Positions 7,777-18,652 of a stretch of 39,920 bases of DNA are shown here, piece after piece; the first letter of the stretch is position 1, and every line of letters begins with the position of its first letter. A program made the translations under genes and the position numbers. The stretch lies in assembly GCA_031421855.1 (NCBI GenBank), contig JANOPN010000117.1:1-39920 (forward strand). The letters are read 5' to 3'. This DNA comes from JAAFHN01 sp031421855. Lineage in GTDB: Bacteria; Pseudomonadota; Gammaproteobacteria; Burkholderiales; Burkholderiaceae_C. Below the pieces are notes generated by a model. It made no database searches. It had not been told where the DNA came from and worked only from the letters and a program-made list of their open reading frames with translations.

Positions 7777-9084
7777 TCAGGGCGATAGCGCGTCAGCCTG
7801 GGCTTGAATGGTTGCCAGCACTAGGGTGAGTGTGGTTTTGCGAATGGGCAGGTCTGCGGTCAGTTTGGGCATGTTATTCTTAATTTTTTGCCACTTGGTC
7901 ACCGCATTCATTAGTGTTGTTGCTATTATTTTTGAATCTACCCCGATGGCCTTGCCCAGCGCTTGCATGTGCGCATGAGTGATGTTTTTGCCGTGGCCCA
8001 TGACGCTGGTGGCGTGTTCGCCGCCCGGGCCGTCGCTGAAGGTGAGGTCAAACACTGGGGTGAGCTTCCACAGGCCTTGTGCGCCCAGTTGGAAGGCGAA
8101 GTTTTTGGCATGATCATCCCGGTTGTGCAACAGCACGTTTAGCACGCAGCGGGCGAAGAGTTGATTGACTTGAGTGCGGTCGCCGGTGAGGCGCAGCGTG
8201 GCCAGGCCGAGGGTTTCGTAGTCAAGGCTGGGCAGGCGGTGGTCGGCGTGCAGCAGCGCTGAGGCACTCGACAGATGAATGCGCTGCTCAACCAGCGCTG
8301 CGCCTTTTTCAGCTGGTGGCAGCACTTGGCGGTCAAAGCGCTGCACGCCAAACGCGCTGAACTTTTGCCCCAAATCAAAGTAGCGTGTGGGCGGCACATC
8401 AAAGCCTAGTTTGCGGGCAATGCGGGCATAGATCTCTTCTAAGGCGCACACTTCTTTGTGCTCACCTTGCGCAGGAAATTTGATCAGCCACGAGCGTGCA
8501 GCGCCTGTGAGTGGCAAGCCGCTTGAGAGTGCACCTGTGCGCGGGTTGATCTGCACCAGCACCTTGGGACGAGCACCTTGGGGCGAGCCGCCCATGCGCA
8601 AGTAGCGCAACAGTTGCGCATCAGCGGCAGAGTCGCCTTGCGCATTGGCCTGCGACAGTGCTGCCACATGCTTGGCAATCAGCTTTAGCTCGATGCGTTC
8701 TTCAGGTGCAGCGCCGTCTTGCGCGGGCTCAAAGGCGAGCGCGCCTACGGCGTTATGGCCCACGATGGCGAGGCGCTCGAGCACGCTCACCTCTGCCGGT
8801 TTGCGACCGGCTTTGCGCAGGGCACGGTCCATGAGCAGCATGCCCCAGCCATCGGGCAAGGCATCAGCCACAAAGCCGGGCAGCCCGTGAAATGCACGCT
8901 CGCCGCGATAGCTGGCTGGCACAGCGCCCTTCACAGGCAGTGGCAGCCGAAGCGGAGAAAAATTAAGGCCTCGCGCGATGGCTTGTGCGCTGTACTCAAA
9001 CACGATGTCGCGGCCTGTGTCGAGCAACTGGCCCAGCAGCATGCTTTCGCCAAACCCAACATAGAGCACATCTAGGCGCTTCAT
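7777..9084 (-). CDS. hipA: HipA-family Ser/Thr kinase toxin
   Basis: The 435-residue protein has the HipA N-terminal motif GLPGFVADALPDGWG (68-81), the glycine loop MGGSPQGARPK, the catalytic NRDDHAKNFAF (Asp324) and the metal-binding VFDLTFSDG (Asp346). All kinase residues I can check are present, so it should be active. Known HipA proteins phosphorylate targets such as glutamyl-tRNA synthetase and cause growth arrest; the target here is unknown. The start overlaps the antitoxin stop by 4 bases (9081-9084). Residues about 386-398 (IIATTLMNAVTK) are encoded by a copy of the dispersed repeat. The pair sits between pccB and pccA. Confidence 0.92.
   Translation of the reverse strand: MKRLDVLYVGFGESMLLGQLLDTGRDIVFEYSAQAIARGLNFSPLRLPLPVKGAVPASYRGERAFHGLPGFVADALPDGWGMLLMDRALRKAGRKPAEVSVLERLAIVGHNAVGALAFEPAQDGAAPEERIELKLIAKHVAALSQANAQGDSAADAQLLRYLRMGGSPQGARPKVLVQINPRTGALSSGLPLTGAARSWLIKFPAQGEHKEVCALEEIYARIARKLGFDVPPTRYFDLGQKFSAFGVQRFDRQVLPPAEKGAALVEQRIHLSSASALLHADHRLPSLDYETLGLATLRLTGDRTQVNQLFARCVLNVLLHNRDDHAKNFAFQLGAQGLWKLTPVFDLTFSDGPGGEHATSVMGHGKNITHAHMQALGKAIGVDSKIIATTLMNAVTKWQKIKNNMPKLTADLPIRKTTLTLVLATIQAQADALSP
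7894..7926 (-). repeat. dispersed 34-bp repeat, copy 6, inside hipA
   Basis: On the minus strand it begins ATAGCAAC, continues CTAATGAATGCGG and ends TGACCAAG. It is in the coding strand of hipA, in the phase that gives IATTLMNAVTK, close to the C-terminus. Confidence 0.7.
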
Positions 9085-9398
9085 GGTGCAGCCTTCGATT
9101 TGCGTGCGCGCTGACGCGGTGGCGCAGCGTGCTGGCGCGCCAGCTCGGCCAAACTTGGCTCGGGGGCCGTCAGCAAGGCTTCTAAGCCGTCGGCGGCTTG
9201 TAAAGCCTGCACAGCGCGCACCAGCAATTCAATGCTGCCTTGGCCCAGTGCCTCTAGCCTGCGCACCGACGACAACGATGCCTCACACATCTGCGCAAGC
9301 TGCGTTTGACTCATGTTCAGCGCCAACCTGCGCACGCGCACACGCTGACCCAAAGCCCTGCAAACAGCTTGCGATGGTAAAAAGCTAAAAGTTCTCAT
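9081..9398 (-). CDS. hipB: HipB-like XRE-family antitoxin
   Basis: The 105-residue protein has a helix-turn-helix at about residues 15-65 (LGQRVRVRRLALNMSQTQLA, then SLSSVRRLE). A basic tail (PPRQRARKSKAAP) follows. As in hipBA operons, the antitoxin gene comes first and overlaps the toxin start by 4 bases. It is expected to neutralise HipA and repress its own promoter. The short AT-rich upstream gap contains a candidate operator at 9402-9417. Confidence 0.88.
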   Translation of the reverse strand: MRTFSFLPSQAVCRALGQRVRVRRLALNMSQTQLAQMCEASLSSVRRLEALGQGSIELLVRAVQALQAADGLEALLTAPEPSLAELARQHAAPPRQRARKSKAAP

Positions 9399-9401
9399 TT
9401 G

Positions 9402-9417
9402 AACAATTATCGTTGTT
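9402..9417. promoter_or_regulatory. candidate HipB operator/promoter
   Basis: AACAA and TTGTT flank TTATCG immediately before the hipB start. A second short dyad (TTAT/ATAA) lies a little further upstream, with GATAAAAT as a possible -10. The AT-rich 62-bp gap between pccB and hipB suggests a separate promoter for the pair. Confidence 0.35.
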
Positions 9418-9460
9418 TTTCAGATTTTATCGCTCAAATAAGAATGATTGAAAATTCAGT

Positions 9461-10993
9461 TCACAGTGGAATGTTGCCATGTTTGCGCCATGGATTTTCA
9501 AGCTTCTTGTCCTTCAACATGGCCAAACTGCGGCAAATCCGCTTGCGGGTCTCATGGGGCTGAATCACATCGTCAATGAAGCCGCGCTCGGCTGCGACGA
9601 AGGGATTGGCAAAGCGCGCCTTGTACTCAGCTTCGCGTGCCGTCAGCTTGACGGGGTCGTTTTTGTCCTCTCGAAAGATGATTTCAACCGCGCCCTTCGC
9701 CCCCATGACCGCAATTTCGGCGTTGGGCCAGGCAAAGTTCACGTCGCCTCTCAGGTGCTTCGAGGCCATCACGTCGTAAGCGCCGCCGTAGGCTTTGCGG
9801 GTGATGACGGTGATTTTTGGCACGGTGGCCTCGGCATAGGCGTAGAGCAGCTTGGCACCGTGTTTGATGATGCCGCCGTACTCTTGCGAGGTGCCGGGCA
9901 TGAAGCCTGGCACATCAACAAAAGTGACGATTGGGATGCTGAACGCATCGCAAAAACGCACAAACCGAGCCGCTTTGATGCTGGACTTGATATCCAGACA
10001 ACCCGCCAAAACCAAGGGCTGGTTTGCGACGATGCCAACCGTTTGCCCGACCATGCGAGTAAAGCCAATGACGATGTTTTTGGCGTGCTCAGGCTGCAAC
10101 TCAAAGAAGTCGCCGTCGTCTGCCACTTTGGTGATCAGCTCCTTGATGTCATAGGGCTTGTTGGGGTTGTCTGGCACCAAGGTGTTCAGGGTCTCGTCGC
10201 TTCGGTCAGCCTTGTCCACAGTGGGGCGCAGGGGTGGTTTTTCGCGGTTGTTTTGCGGCAAGTAGTTGAAAAAGCGGCGCAACATGAGTAGCGCCTCCAC
10301 GTCGTTGTCAAACGCCATGTCGGCGACGCCACTTTTGGTCGTGTGGGTGAGCGCGCCGCCCAACTCCTCGGCCGTGACTTCTTCGTGGGTCACGGTTTTA
10401 ACGACCTCGGGGCCGGTCACGAACATGTATGACGTGTCTTTGACCATGAAGATGAAGTCGGTCATGGCCGGCGAATACACCGCGCCACCCGCGCATGGCC
10501 CCATGATCATGCTGATTTGTGGCACCACGCCCGAGGCCAGCGCGTTTTTTTGGAACACATCGGCATATCCGCCCAAGCTCGCCACGCCTTCTTGGATGCG
10601 GGCGCCGCCCGAGTCGTTGAGGCCGATGATCGGCGCGCCGACCTTCATGGCTTGGTCCATCAATTTGCAGATTTTCTCGGCGTGCGCCTCGCTGAGCGCG
10701 CCGCCAAAAACCGTGAAATCCTGGCTGTACACAAACACCAGTCGCCCGTTGATCGTGCCGTAGCCGATGACCACGCCGTCGCCCGGCACCTTGTTGGCAT
10801 CCATACCAAAGTCGGTGCAGCGGTGTTCGACAAACATGTCCCATTCTTCGAAACTGCCATCGTCTAGCAACACCTCGAGGCGCTCGCGGGCGGTCAATTT
10901 GCCTTTTGCGTGCTGCGAATCAATGCGCTTTTGCCCGCCGCCCATTCGGGCTCGAACACGTTTTGCTTCTAGTTGTTGCTGAATATCTTGCAT
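9461..10993 (-). CDS. pccB: propionyl-CoA carboxylase, carboxyltransferase (beta) subunit
   Basis: The 510-residue acyl-CoA carboxyltransferase has two crotonase-fold halves. It carries the oxyanion-hole glycines in LNDSGGARIQEGV and GPCAGGAVYSPA in the N-terminal half, and FVDVPGFMPGTSQEYGGIIKHGAKLLYAYAE-type motifs plus KAYGGAYDVM in the C-terminal half. It transfers CO2 from biotin on PccA to propionyl-CoA. Length and motifs are those of PccB. It is followed by hipBA rather than directly by pccA. The 73-bp gap to meaB contains a copy of the dispersed repeat. Confidence 0.94.
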   Translation of the reverse strand: MQDIQQQLEAKRVRARMGGGQKRIDSQHAKGKLTARERLEVLLDDGSFEEWDMFVEHRCTDFGMDANKVPGDGVVIGYGTINGRLVFVYSQDFTVFGGALSEAHAEKICKLMDQAMKVGAPIIGLNDSGGARIQEGVASLGGYADVFQKNALASGVVPQISMIMGPCAGGAVYSPAMTDFIFMVKDTSYMFVTGPEVVKTVTHEEVTAEELGGALTHTTKSGVADMAFDNDVEALLMLRRFFNYLPQNNREKPPLRPTVDKADRSDETLNTLVPDNPNKPYDIKELITKVADDGDFFELQPEHAKNIVIGFTRMVGQTVGIVANQPLVLAGCLDIKSSIKAARFVRFCDAFSIPIVTFVDVPGFMPGTSQEYGGIIKHGAKLLYAYAEATVPKITVITRKAYGGAYDVMASKHLRGDVNFAWPNAEIAVMGAKGAVEIIFREDKNDPVKLTAREAEYKARFANPFVAAERGFIDDVIQPHETRKRICRSLAMLKDKKLENPWRKHGNIPL

Positions 10994-11032
10994 GGTGTGT
11001 CTTTGCTTCTCGAAATCGTAACTACAAAATGT

Positions 11033-11066
11033 GTAGCATCAAACCCAATGAATTCCGTGACCAAGG
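11033..11066 (+). repeat. dispersed 34-bp repeat, copy 2
   Basis: It begins GTAGCATCAAACC, continues CAATGAATTCCG and ends TGACCAAGG. It fills the gap between meaB and pccB. The meaB stop codon (11067-11069) directly abuts its right end. In the phase of the genic copies it reads VASNPMNSVTKVIN and then stops. Confidence 0.75.
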
Positions 11067-12038
11067 TCATAAATTAACCAAAAATCTGGCCCCAGCGCTT
11101 GCTGGAAGCGTGCCAGCCCGAACGTTCGCCTCGACCGCGCCCAACTGGGCCTGAACCTGCGGGTTGGCCTCAAACCGCCGCCTCAGCGTGGCGTGAATCG
11201 CCTCCCACATCCACGTGACCGACTGGGTTTGCCGCCGCGCCGCCAAGTGCCCATTGGCCTGCTGTTGCGCCCGATAGCGCTGCACAAGCGTCCAAAAATC
11301 ACCCAGCCCCGCTGGGCCGATGGCGCTCAAACACAGGCAAATCGGATGCCACCCGTCGCTGCCCGACGAGTGGCGACTCAGCAGCCGAAGGGCAGAATCA
11401 ATCTGAGCCTTGGCGCGCTGCGCGGCGTCGGGGTCGATGTCCGCTTTATTCACAACGACCACATCGGCCAGCTCCATCACGCCCTTTTTGATGGCTTGCA
11501 AATCGTCGCCAGCGTTGGGCAGTTGCAAAAGGACAAACATATCGGTCATGCCCTGCACCGCTGTTTCGCTTTGGCCCACGCCCACTGTCTCGATGATCAC
11601 GATGTCGTAGCCAGCCGCCTCGCAGACCAGCACAGCCTCGCGCGTCTTCTCTGCCACGCCGCCCAAGGTGCCGCTGCTGGGGCTGGGGCGAATGTACGCG
11701 CGCTCGTGTACCGACAGCCGCTCCATGCGGGTCTTGTCACCCAAAATTGAGCCGCCCGACACGGTGCTGGACGGGTCAATGGTGAGCACGGCGACGCGAT
11801 GGCCTTGCTCAATCAGGTGCAAACCCAGAGCTTCGATGAAGGTGGACTTACCGACGCCCGGAACGCCGCTGATGCCTAGGCGAAAGGACTTACCAGAATG
11901 CGGTATCAAAGCAGTCAATACCTCGTCTGCCTGCACACGATGATCGGCACGGGTGGATTCGAGCAGCGTAATGGCTTTGGCGATGGCGCGGCGCTGTGAA
12001 GCGCCACGCTGCTCAAGAATGTCGGTGTACTCAATCAA
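11067..12038 (-). CDS. meaB: methylmalonyl-CoA mutase-associated GTPase MeaB
   Basis: The 323-residue G3E-family GTPase (formerly annotated ArgK) has a Walker A GVPGVGKS (58-65), a switch motif IIETVGVGQSE and a base-recognition NKAD. MeaB protects and reloads the adenosylcobalamin site of methylmalonyl-CoA mutase, which is encoded upstream in the same direction. The last codons and stop lie against repeat copy 2. A VapBC-like pair and a TPR gene separate meaB from the mutase, although the two are usually adjacent. Confidence 0.93.
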   Translation of the reverse strand: MIEYTDILEQRGASQRRAIAKAITLLESTRADHRVQADEVLTALIPHSGKSFRLGISGVPGVGKSTFIEALGLHLIEQGHRVAVLTIDPSSTVSGGSILGDKTRMERLSVHERAYIRPSPSSGTLGGVAEKTREAVLVCEAAGYDIVIIETVGVGQSETAVQGMTDMFVLLQLPNAGDDLQAIKKGVMELADVVVVNKADIDPDAAQRAKAQIDSALRLLSRHSSGSDGWHPICLCLSAIGPAGLGDFWTLVQRYRAQQQANGHLAARRQTQSVTWMWEAIHATLRRRFEANPQVQAQLGAVEANVRAGTLPASAGARFLVNL

Positions 12039-12059
12039 GATTGCTGGGCCGATTTCGGT

Positions 12060-12467
12060 TCACAGAATTTCAAACCCCCGCCCATCAGGCAAGCGATAAC
12101 GCGAGAAGTCACGTACGTCCATGGTCATGATGCGCGTCACGTTGGTCTCAGCGGCTAGCCACACCAAAGTGGCATCCGCGAGGTCCATCTGGGTGCGGGG
12201 CCGCTGGGTGTACGTATCCATGAGCTCAGCCATCTCAGTCAATTCGCTTGCATCAAATGGATAGATCGTGACTGCGCCGCCAGCGATCCAGCCCAAGTAC
12301 CGTCGCTTTTGTCGCGCCTCTAAAAAGTAGCAGGCCTCAACCACGCAGGGCCACGTCGTGGTCAACGACCAATCTTGCTGAATTTTGGCCATGTAATGGT
12401 CGTGTGCGACATCCTGCGCATCAAAAAGCGCAATCATCGGCCCTGCATCAATCAATGCCACACTCAT
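12060..12467 (-). CDS. PIN-domain toxin (VapC-like)
   Basis: The 135-residue PIN protein starts MSVALIDAGPMIALFDA. The acidic residues expected of a PIN nuclease are visible: Asp in LIDAG, Glu in VVEACYFLE, Asp in MDLADATLVW, and Asp in IMTMDVRDF. It probably cleaves RNA. I chose the ATG at 12467 because it overlaps the antitoxin stop as ATGA. A longer frame reading upstream would run inside the antitoxin gene. It lies 21 bp upstream of meaB. Confidence 0.82.
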   Translation of the reverse strand: MSVALIDAGPMIALFDAQDVAHDHYMAKIQQDWSLTTTWPCVVEACYFLEARQKRRYLGWIAGGAVTIYPFDASELTEMAELMDTYTQRPRTQMDLADATLVWLAAETNVTRIMTMDVRDFSRYRLPDGRGFEIL

Positions 12468-12799
12468 GCGGCAGCGCCAACATCGGGCACCCAAGTTTTG
12501 CCGTTTTTCTGAGCTTCTTGATGCGCCAGCCAATCGGTCTGAATACGCACGTGCCTGGCTCTCACATGAGCACGCACAGCGGCTTTGTGCGGCGACAAGT
12601 CCTCGTCCTCAATCGCGGGGCGCGCCGGCTCGTCGTTGTGCTTAGCATGTACTTCAACAAGGAGCTTGTAGGGGTCTCGACGGCCCAACGCCCGCTCAAT
12701 CGCTGTGACGATGAACTGCGATTTGGTGATGCCTTGTCGCTTGGCGAAAAGCTCAAGTTGCTTTTCCAAGAGTGGATCTAAACGGACAGAAACAGCCAT
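12464..12799 (-). CDS. ribbon-helix-helix antitoxin (VapB-like)
   Basis: The 111-residue protein has an N-terminal ribbon-helix-helix motif (MAVSVRLDPLLEKQLELFA, then ITKSQFIVTAIERAL). The charged C-terminal half is likely the toxin-binding part. The ATG at 12799 is preferred to a TTG 12 bases upstream because GGAG lies 6 bases before it. The 4-base overlap with the toxin gene supports a two-gene module. An AT-rich palindrome just upstream (12815-12825) is the likely autoregulatory site. Confidence 0.82.
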   Translation of the reverse strand: MAVSVRLDPLLEKQLELFAKRQGITKSQFIVTAIERALGRRDPYKLLVEVHAKHNDEPARPAIEDEDLSPHKAAVRAHVRARHVRIQTDWLAHQEAQKNGKTWVPDVGAAA

Positions 12800-12814
12800 G
12801 ATGTGCTCCAATGC

Positions 12815-12825
12815 AATACGGTATT
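12815..12825. promoter_or_regulatory. candidate antitoxin operator
   Basis: AATAC-G-GTATT is a perfect palindrome, followed by ACTGTAT, a second partial half-site. It lies 16 bp before the antitoxin ATG in an AT-rich 35-bp gap. This is the place expected for ribbon-helix-helix autorepression. Confidence 0.45.
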
Positions 12826-12846
12826 ACTGTATCACATGCTTCATTT

Positions 12847-14417
12847 TTAGGCCACGGCGGTCACGGAGCTCGCAGCCAAATCAGTTTCGATTTGCCACTG
12901 CGCGTACAGCCGGTCAATCAGCACCCGAAAACCCTCGTCGAGTGGCATCGGGTGGATTTCGAAGTCACCGTGCGTGTCCTTGTGAATCACCGCGCCGCCG
13001 CCAACGCCCCGCAGCGCCTGCGAAAAGTACTGCTCCGCCTCTACTTGCCTGCCGCCTAGCCAAGCGGCGTAGGCCATGTTTCCAAGAACCACGGCGGAGT
13101 CGGGGTCAATCAATTTGGCCTGTGCGAGCGCGGCTTCGGCTTCCACCAACAGCTTTTTCGCGCTTGGATCTGCCCAATTGGCTTTTGCCAAACAAAGCTT
13201 GGCAAAACCTCTTATGTTCATCGCTCGAGCGACTGGGTTGCGCGCCAACGGCACGGGGTCACTACCGTAGCGCCGGTGAACTTCTTCGCACACGGCTACG
13301 GCCTCTTCGTTCCGGTTAAGCGAGTTTAGAGCGGCTCCTTTATTGACGAGCGCTCTCGCGACATGCTCACGAAGCGCTGGAGATGGATCACCGCCGTAGC
13401 GCCTATCCGCTTCATCGTACGCAACGATGGCCTCTTCACGTCGTTTGAGAAGGCCCAGCGCTTGTCCTTTATTGACGAGTGCGTTCGCAACTTGCTCGCG
13501 AAGCATAGGATCTGCATCAAGGCCGTAACGCGTGTCTACAACCGCGTACACCGCGACTTCGTCTTCAGTTCGGTTGAGCTGACCAAGCACAACCCCTCTG
13601 TTGCCGAGCGCTCGCGCGACGTTCGCCGCCCCAGCCGCCGGCGCTTGCGATGCACGGCCAAAGTAGTAAGACGCTTCCTCAAATTGCGACGCACTATAGG
13701 CAGCCATCGCCTTGGTGTCCCAGTCATCAAAGCTGTAGCTGCTTTCAGGCTCTGTGTTGAGAGCCTGAGCCTGCGCAGCAAGAGCGGCCACTTGTTCGCT
13801 GCTGAACTGCGACAGTGCTTCGAGCGACTGTCGTTTAAGGGACTCAATCTGTTCATCCGTGTTGCTGCGCGCATCGGTGATCACTTGTGCAGACTGAGCG
13901 TGAAACCCCGCAACTACGTGCTCGAACTTTTGCTCCAATTCATCCATGCGTGTTTGGTGGCCTTTTTCGGCGGACTCAAACCAGACCTTGCTCGCTCGTT
14001 CTGCGGCTTCAGTGGCATCGTCTTTGGCTTTCCTTTGCACACTTACGTAGGCAGCCCAACCTCCCAGAAACAGCACGACCGTCACCAAAATACCCAACGC
14101 GCTAAGGATCACCGCGAATCGATCCACGGCTTGGCTGGTTTGACCGAGGACCTCGTCTAGTCGCTTGTCGTTCACGCGGATGTTGTCGTCCAGCCGCTTG
14201 TCCGCCGCACTGATCTTGTCAGTCAAGCGCTCAACGTCTCGTTGCAGCAGCTCTTTTTGCGAGCTGAGCTTGAGGTCAATCAATTCGGCGCTTTGCACAG
14301 AGACGGGCGGATCTTTCGCTGGCATGCTTTGCGACCACGCACTCGCAAAGATACAACTGAGCGAAACAACGACGCAGCAAACCCGCATAAGCCGCGCCCC
14401 CAAACCGGTGCTGGCAC

Positions 14418-14421
<4 letters not shown>
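12847..14421 (-). CDS. membrane-anchored coiled-coil/TPR protein of unknown function
   Basis: The 524-residue protein has a hydrophobic N-terminal segment (about 13-30, signal-like), a coiled-coil (50-100), one clear transmembrane segment (about 104-127, FAVILSALGILVTVVLFLGG) and a second coiled-coil (to about 215). About four TPR-like repeats follow (230-470), each with a phrase such as VANALVNKGQALGLLKRREEA. The GTG start overlaps the mutase stop (GTGA), so the two are translationally coupled. No enzymatic motif was seen. Its place between mutase and meaB suggests, but does not show, a link to propionate metabolism. Confidence 0.75.
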
Positions 14422-16610
<2,189 letters not shown>

Positions 16611-16645
16611 ACCATCATTCTACTCACATGAATCAATCGTAATTA

Positions 16646-16660
16646 TGAATTCAAAATTCA
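16646..16660. promoter_or_regulatory. inverted repeat in the mutase/GntR divergent promoter region
   Basis: TGAATT-CAA-AATTCA is a 6-bp dyad in the 73-bp AT-rich gap between the divergent mutase and GntR genes. It is a candidate binding site for the adjacent FCD-type regulator, controlling both directions. Confidence 0.45.
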
Positions 16661-16683
16661 GTTTCAAGTAAACTCAGCGCTCG

Positions 16684-17349
16684 ATGAACGCATCAATCCC
16701 ACACAGCCGCCTGAAACCACAACCGTTATATGAAGAGGTGGCCGAGCTGCTGCGCCAGCGCATCTTCACAGGCGCGCCAGGCGACTTAGAACCCGGGCAA
16801 TGGATCGACGAACTCAAGATCGCCGCCGAATACGGCATCAGCCGCACGCCGCTGCGCGAAGCCATCAAAGTCTTGGCTGCCGAGGGTTTGGTCACGATGA
16901 AAATGCGGCGCGGCGCGTACGTGACCGAAGTCAACGCCAAAGACCTGCAAGACGTGTTCCACCTCATGGCCGTGCTGGAAGCCGATGCCGCAGGCACCGT
17001 GGCCAGCACCGCCACCGCAGCACAACTGCAAGAGCTTGAGGCCCTGCATCAGCAGCTAGAAAAAGCCGCCCGAGACCGCAAAGATCACATCCGATTCTTC
17101 GAGCTGAACGAAGCCTTCCACATCAAACTGCTAGAAATCGCCAACAACCGCTGGGCAGGCCAAATGGTCGCCGACCTGCGCAAAGTGATGAAGCTCAACC
17201 GCGCGCAGTCATTGCTCAAGGCGTGGCGGATTGAAGAGTCATTTGCTGAGCATGCCGCCATCATGGCAGCGTTAACGAGCCGGGATGCTGCGGCTGCGCA
17301 GGCAGCGATGCGGACGCATATTGAGAGTGGGCAGGAGGCAGCGGGATAA
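16684..17349 (+). CDS. GntR-family regulator, FCD (FadR) subfamily
   Basis: The 221-residue protein has an N-terminal winged helix (about 10-80, with YGISRTPLREAIKVLAAEGL and the wing MKMRRGAYV) and an all-helical FCD ligand domain (about 90-215). FCD regulators typically bind organic or fatty acids. Since the gene is divergent from the mutase, it is the best candidate for control of the propionate unit, possibly responding to a propionate-pathway acid or CoA ester. A truncated second copy is found at 18631-19174. Confidence 0.9.
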   Translation: MNASIPHSRLKPQPLYEEVAELLRQRIFTGAPGDLEPGQWIDELKIAAEYGISRTPLREAIKVLAAEGLVTMKMRRGAYVTEVNAKDLQDVFHLMAVLEADAAGTVASTATAAQLQELEALHQQLEKAARDRKDHIRFFELNEAFHIKLLEIANNRWAGQMVADLRKVMKLNRAQSLLKAWRIEESFAEHAAIMAALTSRDAAAAQAAMRTHIESGQEAAG

Positions 17350-17375
17350 AACGTCTGTCATGTGGCTTCAACTGA

Positions 17376-17434
17376 GCTAGCTAGCCGAGGGAAACTTTTG
17401 TACAATATCACTTTTAAAAAGCCATTTTGTACAA
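17376..17434 (+). promoter_or_regulatory. twin palindromes upstream of the DUF4143 ATPase
   Basis: Two TTGTACAA palindromes (17398-17405 and 17427-17434), each extended to TTTTGTACAA, lie 29 bp apart. The second directly abuts the ATG at 17435, leaving no room for a standard Shine-Dalgarno. The first overlaps a possible -10 (TACAAT). A separate 10-bp palindrome, GCTAGCTAGC, is at 17376-17385. The layout suggests an autoregulated, possibly leaderless gene. Confidence 0.5.
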
Positions 17435-18652
17435 ATGACACCAGCCAACTCCTTCGTTCCCAGAGCCGCATGGCAGACTGTGGTTCGCTTGGCCGCGAGC
17501 TTTCCGGTCGTGGCGCTGACGGGCCCTAGGCAGTCTGGCAAAACCACGCTTGCACGGCAAGTGTTTGCCCACAAACCCTACCGCACGCTCGAAGATGCCG
17601 AGACCCGCAATTTGGCGCTTGCAGACCCGCGCGCTTTTTTGGCGCAGTTTCCCCATGGTGCGGTGCTTGACGAAATTCAGCGCTCGCCCGAGCTGCTGTC
17701 CTATTTGCAAAGTGCAGTAGACCAACGCAGCCAAATGGGAGACTTCATCATCACGGGTTCGCAGCAGTTTGGCCTATTGGAGTCAATTTCACAGTCGCTG
17801 GCAGGCCGGGTGGGTTTGGTGCAGCTGCTGCCCCTCTCGCTGGCAGAAATCTCAACGGCTGCCAACTTGGCGCGTGCGGGGGCTTCTACAGACCTCAACA
17901 CCTTGATGTTCGTCGGCGGCTACCCAGCGCTGTACGACACACGCCGCGGCACGGGTGCGCAAAGCCTGCGGGCTGCAGACTGGCACCGCGCCTACATCGC
18001 CACTTACATCGAGCGCGATGTGCGCCAAGTGCTGGGAGTGCGCGACTTGGCGGGCTTTGAGCGCTTTGTGCTCATGTGCGCCGCGCGCAGCGGCCAGTTG
18101 CTCAATATCCAATCGCTGGGGGCTGACTGCGGCATCAGCGCCAGCACTGCCCGGCAATGGCTCAGCGTGCTGGAAGCCAGCTACGTCATTCGGCTGCTGC
18201 AGCCTTGGCATGAAAACTTCGGTAAACGCTTGGTAAAAATGCCCAAACTGTATTTTTACGACACGGGCTTACTCTGCCATTTGTTGCGCATAGAAAGCCC
18301 CTTGGCACTAGCCACACACGCCATGCGCGGTGCAGTTTTTGAAACTTGGGTTCTCACAGAAACTCTGAAACACCGCTTGAACCAGGGCTTGACCGCCGAC
18401 GTGTATTTTTGGCGCGACAACCACGGCGCAGAAGTCGATTTGCTGTACCCACACCAAGGCTTGCTACACCCAGTTGAGATCAAATCCGGCACCACCTTTG
18501 CCACCGACTGGTTGCGCGGCTGCGAGCTGTTCAGGCGCTACGCCGGCGAGCGCAGCGCCCCCGGCTTGGTGGTGTATGGCGGCAACGACAGCTTTGGCTT
18601 ACTCGGCAACCAAGTGATGTCGTGGCAAGGGTTCAAAGGATCGACGAGCTGA
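17435..18652 (+). CDS. AAA ATPase with DUF4143 domain
   Basis: The 405-residue protein has a Walker A motif GPRQSGKTT (30-38), Walker B AVLDEIQRSPEL, and a sensor-like FIITGSQQFGLL. The C-terminal DUF4143 region contains DNHGAEVDLLY and VEIKSG, resembling a PD-(D/E)XK nuclease core. The family is widespread and mobile, with unproven function. The end is odd: the final codons (GSTS, stop) lie in DNA that aligns with the interior of the GntR gene, so the C-terminus was created at a junction with the truncated GntR copy. Confidence 0.88.
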   Translation: MTPANSFVPRAAWQTVVRLAASFPVVALTGPRQSGKTTLARQVFAHKPYRTLEDAETRNLALADPRAFLAQFPHGAVLDEIQRSPELLSYLQSAVDQRSQMGDFIITGSQQFGLLESISQSLAGRVGLVQLLPLSLAEISTAANLARAGASTDLNTLMFVGGYPALYDTRRGTGAQSLRAADWHRAYIATYIERDVRQVLGVRDLAGFERFVLMCAARSGQLLNIQSLGADCGISASTARQWLSVLEASYVIRLLQPWHENFGKRLVKMPKLYFYDTGLLCHLLRIESPLALATHAMRGAVFETWVLTETLKHRLNQGLTADVYFWRDNHGAEVDLLYPHQGLLHPVEIKSGTTFATDWLRGCELFRRYAGERSAPGLVVYGGNDSFGLLGNQVMSWQGFKGSTS

